NCBI RefSeq assembly: GCF_019355055.1
Contig: NZ_CP048411.1
Span: forward strand, 4,573,001-4,637,000
Source: Pseudomonas sp. MTM4
GTDB lineage: Bacteria; Pseudomonadota; Gammaproteobacteria; Pseudomonadales; Pseudomonadaceae
Reading direction: 5' to 3'
Length of the DNA stretch: 64,000 bases
In this document: in pieces, positions 56,242 to 62,639 of the stretch
How the letters are laid out: each line of letters starts with the position of its first letter
How positions within the stretch are numbered: the first letter of the stretch is position 1
Position numbers and translations under genes: made by a program
The notes under the pieces: generated by a model
What the model saw: only the letters and a program-made list of their open reading frames with translations
The model's database searches: none
Told to the model about the DNA's origin: nothing

Positions 56242-56790
56242 TCAGACCCGGCGCAAGTGATTGATGAAGGCATCCAGTGCCCGCTTACGCATGGAAAGCT
56301 CGTTATGGACGCCACCCAACTCGGCGAACGTGCAGGAATAACCGTCGGGAATGAACACGTTGTCCCACTCGAAGCCCTCTGCACCCGCCGGTTCGCGGGA
56401 AATCCTGCCGGTAACTTCTCCCTCGAAGAAATGCCGCTTGCGACCGTCGCAGTAGCCGATCAGCGAACGTGCCACCGCGGAAGGGTCGTCCAGATTGCCG
56501 ATCAGTTCGGAGAAGCGCACAGCGTGCAAGCGATCCCAGAATGTCTGGGTCAGCCCGCCGGGAAAGCCGTTCAGGCTATTGATGAACAGGCCCGAGTGCT
56601 CGACGAAGACCGGTTTGCCAATCATTTTGAAGGCGTCCATCAGCTTGTCACTGACCAACTGATGCAGATCTTCGGTTTGCTGTTCGACGATGCGCACCGG
56701 GAAGCTGATGATCTCGATGCCGCTCTGCTCGAGGAATTCTCGTGCGTCGCGAATCTTCTGCTCGTTGACCGAGGCAAAGCGGATCTTCAT
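56242..56790 (-). CDS. HAM1/RdgB-fold protein with altered catalytic site, sensor candidate
   Basis: 182 residues of the inosine-triphosphatase (HAM1) fold. SVNEQK (7-12) corresponds to the T/SxNxxK motif, E40 D41 to the metal-binding acid, GFEWDNVF (139-146) to FGYDP, and SMRKRAL (166-172) to SHRxxAL. At the family ADDSGL motif this protein reads VEHSGL (63-68), so the catalytic Asp (D69 of E. coli RdgB) is His65. Low activity and a binding role are inferred. First gene of the two-gene module, with a fair AGGG ribosome-binding site. Confidence 0.8.
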   Translation of the reverse strand: MKIRFASVNEQKIRDAREFLEQSGIEIISFPVRIVEQQTEDLHQLVSDKLMDAFKMIGKPVFVEHSGLFINSLNGFPGGLTQTFWDRLHAVRFSELIGNLDDPSAVARSLIGYCDGRKRHFFEGEVTGRISREPAGAEGFEWDNVFIPDGYSCTFAELGGVHNELSMRKRALDAFINHLRRV

Positions 56791-56820
56791 CTAAATCACC
56801 CTGACTGCTGTTCGAAGCTG

Positions 56821-56835
56821 CGGATGCCGCATCCG
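56821..56835. promoter_or_regulatory. 15-bp perfect palindrome upstream of the HAM1 gene
   Basis: CGGATGC-C-GCATCCG lies 31 bp upstream of the HAM1 start codon, in the gap after the haemoglobin gene. It could be an operator or a weak terminator hairpin for the globin gene. Confidence 0.4.
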
Positions 56836-56903
56836 AGCATCGTTATCCCACAGAGTTATGACGCAGCGATGTGCCCAGGGTTCGGCCTGTCGATCCGCGT
56901 CGG

Positions 56904-57353
56904 CTATGGGAGCGGCGAGTGCGGGTGCGCCGGACACGGCTGTAGTCCGGCTTGCAGGATGCGTTCCGCCGGTACCCGCAACTGCACCAACAGGTAGTCG
57001 GCGAAGCCCGCTGAGTAGCCCTGCCTGGCAATGGCGAGCGCCATGCATTCGAGCCAGGCGTCCCGCTCAGCTTCGCCCACAGTCCAGCGTCTATGGAATT
57101 GCGGGATGCTGATGCTGCCGAATTTTTCGGCGTAACGGCGCGGCCCACCCAGCCAGCCACAGAGAAACGCCGCCAGACGTTCGCGCGCCTCGCTCAGATC
57201 CTGCGGATATAAACGACGTACGCAATGGGCGGCTTCGTGCTCGTCCATGATCCGGTAGAAGTCCGTGACCAACTGTTGGATGCCGGCTTCGCCGCCGGCT
57301 GCCTTGAAAGAGGCGTCGCCGACGCCGAACGGAGCGTTGGAGGTTGTACTCAT
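56904..57353 (-). CDS. Group II truncated haemoglobin
   Basis: 149 residues. Family blocks YPQDLSEARERLAAFLCGWL and GGPRRYAEKFG, then the proximal His aligns in FHRRWTVGEAERDAWLECM. Truncated haemoglobins bind O2 or NO, and a role in oxidative or nitrosative stress is typical. Divergent from the universal stress protein gene. There is an imperfect FNR/Anr-like box between them. Confidence 0.88.
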   Translation of the reverse strand: MSTTSNAPFGVGDASFKAAGGEAGIQQLVTDFYRIMDEHEAAHCVRRLYPQDLSEARERLAAFLCGWLGGPRRYAEKFGSISIPQFHRRWTVGEAERDAWLECMALAIARQGYSAGFADYLLVQLRVPAERILQAGLQPCPAHPHSPLP

Positions 57354-57394
57354 CGACTGTCTCGCAAAGGAGTTGATTGTTTCCGGTGCCGGAA

Positions 57395-57408
57395 TTGATC
57401 CAGCGCAA
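57395..57408. promoter_or_regulatory. Imperfect Anr/FNR box between globin and usp genes
   Basis: TTGAT-CCAG-CGCAA matches TTGAT-N4-ATCAA at eight of ten positions. It sits in the divergent promoter region. The distance to the possible -10 (TATGCT, 57449-57454) would put it near -60, so class II activation of usp does not fit well. Confidence 0.3.
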
Positions 57409-57482
57409 TGGATATGTTCCTGGCGCTCGGGTGCATTGGGCGGTGGTCTATGCTGTTTTCAAATGTTCAATGGAGACCCGCC

Positions 57483-57914
57483 ATGCGCAATATTCTTTTA
57501 GCTTTCGACGGTTCGGACAACGCTAAACGGGCGCTGCGATACATCGTCGACTTCGCCGCCGATGCGCCTATACCGCTTCAGGTGCACGTCCTGAATGCGC
57601 AGCAGGAACCGGTTATCTATGGCGAATTCGTCACTGCAAGTACGGTTGAAGATCTGAACAAGAGCTTTCTCGAAAAATCTCACCGTACTCTGGAGGAAGC
57701 CGCTACGGAGCTACAGGCCGCCGGCATACCGCACCAGACCCATGCCGTTCTAGGCGATGTCGCAGCGCAGGTGAATACGGCGGTGCAGCAATTCGGGTGC
57801 GACACCGTGGTCATGGGCACACGCGGCCTGGGCAGTTTCACCGGCATGTTGCTGGGCTCGGTTGCCAACCGTGTGGTCCATGAGGTTTCGGTGCCGGTCC
57901 TGCTGGTCAAGTAA
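57483..57914 (+). CDS. Universal stress protein (UspA family)
   Basis: 143 residues from ATG 57483 with GGAGA upstream. The ATP-binding type motif GTRGLGSFTGMLLGSVANRV (G-2x-G-9x-G-S/T) is present near the C terminus, and the N-terminal strand is RNILLAFDGSDNAKRAL. In pseudomonads several usp genes serve anaerobic survival under Anr. That is only suggestive here. Confidence 0.92.
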   Translation: MRNILLAFDGSDNAKRALRYIVDFAADAPIPLQVHVLNAQQEPVIYGEFVTASTVEDLNKSFLEKSHRTLEEAATELQAAGIPHQTHAVLGDVAAQVNTAVQQFGCDTVVMGTRGLGSFTGMLLGSVANRVVHEVSVPVLLVK

Positions 57915-57986
57915 CCGGGACGTGTGAGCTGCGCCCGTTTCGTCGCGGCTCACGGCGAAACGGGAACAAATCCCGAAGTCACTGAA

Positions 57987-58331
57987 TCAATCCGACTTGC
58001 CCTTGAGCAGGTCACCCAGGTTGGCGAAGGCCTTGAAGGTTTCCTTCGGGCCCAGATCGCTGCCTGGCCTGGCTTCGGCCTGATACTGATTGTCCGTATA
58101 GCGGGAATGCTCGTTGTCGTGGCAGTACAGGCAGAGAAGCTCCCAGTTGGAGCCATCCTCGGGGTTGTTGTCGTGGTTGTGGTCCTTATGGTGGACCGTC
58201 AGCTCGCTCAGCCGCTTGCCTGAGAACTCCCGCGCACAGCGTCCACAGACCCAGGGGTACATTTTCAGCGCCTTCTCGCGGTAACCCTGTTCGCGCTGGG
58301 CATACGGCGTATTCGGTTTGTTCGTGCTCAT
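57987..58331 (-). CDS. yajD: YajD-family HNH endonuclease domain protein
   Basis: 114 residues. Two CxxC pairs (CGRCA, CLYCHD) and the HNH core LTVHHKDHNHDNNPEDGSNW. Close to E. coli YajD in length and motif. The biological target is unknown. No ribosome-binding features are unusual. It is followed on the same strand by a separate terminal region before usp. Confidence 0.9.
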   Translation of the reverse strand: MSTNKPNTPYAQREQGYREKALKMYPWVCGRCAREFSGKRLSELTVHHKDHNHDNNPEDGSNWELLCLYCHDNEHSRYTDNQYQAEARPGSDLGPKETFKAFANLGDLLKGKSD

Positions 58332-58358
58332 GACCTTTGCCCTCCATTGAATCCAGAG

Positions 58359-59063
58359 TCAGCCCGCCAAGCCGACATAAACGTTCTGCACATCGTCATG
58401 GGCATCGATGGCCGCGAGGAAGGCTTCGACCTCTTCGAGTTCCGCGTCCGACAGGCTGGTGACTGGGTTCTTGGGTCGATAGCCGAGCTGTGCCGACTGT
58501 ACGGTGAAGCCCTGTTCGGGCAGCGCACGGCAGACCACATCCATATCGCTAGGGTCACTGATGAATAGCGTGGCCCCGTCTTCGGCGGCTTCGAAATCCT
58601 GCGCGCCGGCTTCGATGGCGGCCAGTTCCGGATCGGCATCAGCTGTGTCCGGCGCCGCTTCGATCAGGCCGCAGTGGTCGAAATCCCAAGCGACCGAGCC
58701 GGACGAACCGAGCTGACCCTTGCGGAACAGTACGCGGATTTCAGCGACGGTGCGGTTGACGTTGTCGGTCAGGCACTCGACGATCACCGGCACCTGATGC
58801 GGGGCGAAACCTTCATAGGTGGTGCGCTCGTAGTTGACGCTTTCACCGAGCAGGCCGGCGCCTTTCTTGATTGCGCGCTCCAGGGTTTCTCGCGGCATCG
58901 AGGCTTTCTTGGCCTGTTCCACCACCAGGCGCAAGCGGGGATTCATATCCGGATCGGCGCCGCTGCGGGCTGCGATCATGATCTCCTTCGATAGCTTGCC
59001 GAAGGTGCGTCCCTTGGCGTTGGCTGCCGCTTCTTTATGCTTCGCTTTCCACTGTGCGCCCAT
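58359..59063 (-). CDS. YebC/TACO1-family protein (second paralogue type)
   Basis: 234 residues from ATG 59063 ([20 protein letters not shown]), which matches the family start. Longer in-frame readings add shadow sequence. The three-domain YebC fold is seen from [20 protein letters not shown] and [17 protein letters not shown]. Family members assist translation of proline-rich stretches or act as regulators. The gene beside ruvC carries the other paralogue in pseudomonads, so this is the YeeN-like copy. It lies 27 bp upstream of yajD. Confidence 0.9.
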   Translation of the reverse strand: MGAQWKAKHKEAAANAKGRTFGKLSKEIMIAARSGADPDMNPRLRLVVEQAKKASMPRETLERAIKKGAGLLGESVNYERTTYEGFAPHQVPVIVECLTDNVNRTVAEIRVLFRKGQLGSSGSVAWDFDHCGLIEAAPDTADADPELAAIEAGAQDFEAAEDGATLFISDPSDMDVVCRALPEQGFTVQSAQLGYRPKNPVTSLSDAELEEVEAFLAAIDAHDDVQNVYVGLAG

Positions 59064-59277
59064 GCTTGCTCTCGTGCGGGTTGATTCGTTCGCTAGCGAT
59101 TCTAGCTCTTTGCACCCGAAGCTGGCACGGAGTGCATGGCATCGACCCATGCCGGAAAGAGCCATTCGCGGCGCAGGTTTGCCGCGCTGCGACTGTATTG
59201 CCGAATCCTTTGCTCGCTGTATGAGTGCACGATCGCTGTGGAGGGCTTTAATGATTTTTTAACTTGGGAAGTGCGCC

Positions 59278-60174
59278 ATGGCACCCAAAGACCTCCTGCT
59301 GGCCCTCGTGGTAATCGTTGTCTGGGGCATGAACTTCGTAGTGATCAAAGTCGGTCTGGACGATATTCCGCCGATGCTGCTGGGCGCGTTGCGTTTCCTG
59401 CTTGCCGCCTTCCCGGCGATTCTGTTCATCAAACGTCCGCAACTGCCGCTGCGCTGGCTGCTGGCCTATGGCGCGACTATCTCGCTTGGGCAGTTCGCTT
59501 TTTTGTTCTCGGCCATGAATGTCGGCATGCCGGCCGGGCTGGCCTCGTTGGTGCTGCAATCGCAGGCATTTTTCACGCTGTTCTTCGCCGCGCTGTTTCT
59601 TGGCGAGCGCCTGCGGGCGACCAATTTCATCGGCTTGTTGATCGCGGCGGGCGGGCTGCTGCTGATCGGCATGCAGGGCGATCGCAGCATGACCTTGGCC
59701 GGCTTCGTGCTGACCATCTGTGCGGCGTCGATGTGGGCGCTGGGCAATATCGTGACGCGCAAGGTGGGCAAAGTGAATCTGGTCGGATTGGTGGTGTGGG
59801 GCAGCCTGTTTCCACCGATCCCATTCTTTGCGCTTTCATGGATGCTGGAAGGCCCGCAAGTGATCGAAAGCGCGTTGCGCGGCATCGGCTGGAGTTCGGT
59901 TCTGGTGCTTCTCTATCTGGCCTTCGGTGCGACTATCCTCGGCTACAGCCTGTGGAGCCGGCTGTTGTCGCGCTACCCGGCCAACACCGTGGCGCCTTTC
60001 TCGCTGCTGGTACCGGTGGTGGGGCTTACCTCCGCAGCGCTGCTGCTCGATGAGCATCTTGGTGTGATGCAGGCGATCGGAGCGCTGCTGGTAATGCTGG
60101 GGCTGATGATCAACGTAGGCGGCGGCTGGCTGCTGGGCCGGGTGCGCATGGCGCTGGGCGGTTCGGCTGCCTGA
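59278..60174 (+). CDS. eamA: EamA-family exporter (O-acetylserine/cysteine exporter-like)
   Basis: 298 residues, ten transmembrane helices in two EamA repeats. Close to E. coli EamA (YdeD) by memory: VVIVVWGMNFVVIKVGL, FGMPAGLASLVLQ-type segment (GMPAGLASLVLQSQAFF), and PFSLLVPVVGLTSAALLLDE. EamA exports cysteine metabolites, and the substrate here is inferred from similarity. Confidence 0.85.
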   Translation: MAPKDLLLALVVIVVWGMNFVVIKVGLDDIPPMLLGALRFLLAAFPAILFIKRPQLPLRWLLAYGATISLGQFAFLFSAMNVGMPAGLASLVLQSQAFFTLFFAALFLGERLRATNFIGLLIAAGGLLLIGMQGDRSMTLAGFVLTICAASMWALGNIVTRKVGKVNLVGLVVWGSLFPPIPFFALSWMLEGPQVIESALRGIGWSSVLVLLYLAFGATILGYSLWSRLLSRYPANTVAPFSLLVPVVGLTSAALLLDEHLGVMQAIGALLVMLGLMINVGGGWLLGRVRMALGGSAA

Positions 60175-60224
60175 AGAAACCGGATCGCGACTTCCATGCC
60201 CGATCCGGTTCTGCAGATTTCACA

Positions 60225-62147
60225 TCAGACCTTGAAGCGGCCAATCAGCGTCTGCAACTCGCTGCCCAGTTGGGCCAGTTGCGCCGTGGACGCGGCCGTT
60301 TCCTGCGCCGCTTCGGCGGATTGGTCGGCTACGTCGCGCACGTTGAGCACACTGCGATTGATCTCTTCGGCCACTGAACTTTGCTGCTCTGCAGCGGTGG
60401 CAATCTGCTGATTCATCGCCTGAATGATCGACACTGTCTCGGTGATCGCCTGCAGTTCCTCACCGACATCACGCGCCAGGCTGACCGTGTCCTTGGCGAG
60501 ACTGCTACTGCTGTCCATCATCCCCGAGGCGGTACGCGCGTCTTTCTGCAGGTTGCTGATCAGCTCCTCGATCTGCGCGGTGGATTGCTGGGTGCGCTGT
60601 GCCAGGCCGCGGACTTCGTCGGCGACCACGGCGAAACCACGACCCGCCTCGCCTGCACGTGCCGCCTCGATTGCCGCGTTGAGTGCCAGCAGATTGGTTT
60701 GTTCGGCGATGCCGTTGATCACCGTCAGCACGGTGCTGATGCCATCTGTTTCCTGGTTCAGCTGGGTCATGGCTTCGGCGGAAAGCGTAACTTCCGCGGA
60801 CAATCGATCGACCTGTGCCAGCGCCCGTTGCACCACGGCGTTGCCCTTGGTTGCCTGTTGGTCCGCGCGCCTGGCAGCGCCGGATGCTTCTTCGGCGTTG
60901 CGCGCCACTTCCTGCACCGTGGCGGTCATTTCATGCATGGCGGTGGCGACCTGATCGGTTTCCTGACGTTGGCTGTTCACGCCTGCGCTGGCCTGGGCGG
61001 TGACCGCCGACAGTTCTTCCGAGGCGGCCGCCAGCTGCGTGGTGATACCGCCAATATGGCCGATGAGCGATTGCAGGTTGCTGCGGGTTTTGCCCAGCCC
61101 ATCGAGCAGCTGACCGAACTCGTCGTGGCGTTTATCCACATCCTGTCCGGTCATGTCGCCGGCGCCGATACGCTCGGCCATTCGCACGGCCTGATTCAGC
61201 GGCTGGGTAATCTGCCGAACGATCAAGGCGCTGATCAGCACACCTAGGGCAATAGCCAGCAACGTGATGCCAATGACTTGCACCTTCTTGGTCTGGGCTT
61301 CCTCGGCGCGTTTGCTGGTTTGACTGGCGATGATGCCCTGAGCCTGTTCATAGAGCCTGGCGAAGATCGCCTCCATGTCCTGGTGCGCCTGTTGTTGCAG
61401 AGCGACGATGGGCGGTAACTTCTTGACCAGCTCGACGTATTCGTTCGCGCTGGCCTTGAGTATCTTCAGGCGTTCGGCCTGAGGCCCGATCAGCTCGCTT
61501 TCCAGGGATGTGATGGCCGCGTTGAGGCTGTCGAACTGCTGATTGAGCGCCTGCAGGGCGGCCTCGGACTCTTCCATCAGGTAGCCACGCACCGTGTAGC
61601 GCAGCAGCCGGTTCTGCTTGGACAGTTCGCTGGTGAGCAGGGCGATGTTGGCGGTATCGCTGGCTGGATGCAGTACCGGGTTGCCCTGGACGCCGTTCCA
61701 GCGTCGCTCCAGGTCGCCGATCAGTTTGTCAGTGTTGTTTCCAGTTTCGACCCAGTTGGCGCGGGTTTGCGTTTTCTGCGCGTGGAGGGCTACCAGTTTT
61801 TCGAACGCGTCCTGGTAATGGCGGGCTTCACTGGCGATGGTTTCCAGATACTCAAGGTCTTGCGGCTCGGAGAAGCTGGCCCTTTCCCTTTCGATGATCT
61901 GAACGATGTTGGCCACCGAATCCGTGACGTGAGCGACGTGGCTGGGATCGCTGCGCTCCTCGAAGCGCACCTGCGCGTAGCGAATTTCGTTGGCTTCGTT
62001 GAGCAGGCTCTCAGCCGTCTGTGCCTTGTCGCTGCGGGAGATCAGCGCGTCCATGCTGAACACGCCGATAACGGCGACGCAGACGGTCAACAGCAGTACG
62101 GCTGCGAAACCCAGAGCCAGCTTGTAGCTGACCTTCAGATTTTTCAT
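60225..62147 (-). CDS. Methyl-accepting chemotaxis protein with HBM-like ligand domain
   Basis: 640 residues from ATG 62147 (GAGGAAAC ribosome-binding site). One N-terminal transmembrane helix (~residues 11-34), a periplasmic helical domain of ~250 residues with the helical-bimodular (HBM) look, a second transmembrane helix (VIGITLLAIALGVLISALIV), HAMP, and the signalling domain with hairpin tip QTNLLALNAAIEAARAGEAG. HBM receptors such as McpS bind organic acids. The ligand here is unknown. No C-terminal CheR pentapeptide is seen. Confidence 0.93.
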   Translation of the reverse strand: MKNLKVSYKLALGFAAVLLLTVCVAVIGVFSMDALISRSDKAQTAESLLNEANEIRYAQVRFEERSDPSHVAHVTDSVANIVQIIERERASFSEPQDLEYLETIASEARHYQDAFEKLVALHAQKTQTRANWVETGNNTDKLIGDLERRWNGVQGNPVLHPASDTANIALLTSELSKQNRLLRYTVRGYLMEESEAALQALNQQFDSLNAAITSLESELIGPQAERLKILKASANEYVELVKKLPPIVALQQQAHQDMEAIFARLYEQAQGIIASQTSKRAEEAQTKKVQVIGITLLAIALGVLISALIVRQITQPLNQAVRMAERIGAGDMTGQDVDKRHDEFGQLLDGLGKTRSNLQSLIGHIGGITTQLAAASEELSAVTAQASAGVNSQRQETDQVATAMHEMTATVQEVARNAEEASGAARRADQQATKGNAVVQRALAQVDRLSAEVTLSAEAMTQLNQETDGISTVLTVINGIAEQTNLLALNAAIEAARAGEAGRGFAVVADEVRGLAQRTQQSTAQIEELISNLQKDARTASGMMDSSSSLAKDTVSLARDVGEELQAITETVSIIQAMNQQIATAAEQQSSVAEEINRSVLNVRDVADQSAEAAQETAASTAQLAQLGSELQTLIGRFKV

Positions 62148-62193
62148 TGTTGTTTCCTCAAGGCAGGATGCCACTGAAGTTAGTCGTAATATG

Positions 62194-62220
62194 ACATCGG
62201 CAGAATAAGCCTTTACTTGA
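62194..62220 (-). promoter_or_regulatory. Sigma-28 (FliA) type promoter of the chemoreceptor
   Basis: On the minus strand TCAAGTAA-N11-GCCGATGT closely matches TAAAGTTT-N11-GCCGATAA and the TCAAGT/GCCGAT form common in pseudomonads. It ends 46 bp upstream of the MCP start codon. Confidence 0.7.
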
Positions 62221-62331
62221 GTATGTCGTCTGATGACTACAAAGGTTTTTTCTGCTCACAACGCATCGCCTGCCGTTGAGGCGAGGCGATTGAGGTCTGG
62301 TTGAAGGCGTTGGTGCCGGACTGGCTGCGCT

Positions 62332-62519
62332 TCAGCCTTCGTTCAGGCGAGCAAGCTCATGGCGAACCATCGCCGCGTATTCCGGTGGGGTGAGTTGGTA
62401 GAGTTCCGAGGCGACCCAGGACAGCCAGCGAGCTCCCAGTTCGGGTCGCTTGTCGAGCAGCCGCCGTGCTTCGGCGGTCGCCCGCTCGGCATGTTGGCGA
62501 TGAAATCCGCTCTGCTCAT
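62332..62519 (-). pseudogene. Small helical protein, apparently broken by a one-base deletion
   Basis: ATG 62519 with AGGAG upstream begins MSRADFIAN. The following frame gives Ser/Pro-rich, unlikely sequence. The adjacent frame carries a coherent helical protein, HAERATAEARRLLDKRPELG and on to MVRHELARLNEG, ending at 62332-62334. One missing base at about 62493-62497 would join them into a ~63-residue protein of the kind I recall upstream of dgt in Pseudomonas. An alternative start at 62598 has no ribosome-binding site and reads as a proline-rich shadow. Confidence 0.5.
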
Positions 62520-62639
62520 GATGCTTCGCTCCTGGCTGAGCGGGCGATTCTAGTCCAGCAGGGCTAGGGCGGGGCAGCGGTCTTGGTAAAGCCGTCATGC
62601 CGCGCTAGGCTCGGCTTTCTTATTTATCGAGTGCGATCC

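Noticed and set aside
56242..56790. HAM1 gene as ordinary housekeeping rdgB
   Set aside because: Paired with a SIR2 gene, lacks the catalytic Asp and is diverged from RdgB. The housekeeping rdgB of pseudomonads normally lies near hemW/metW.
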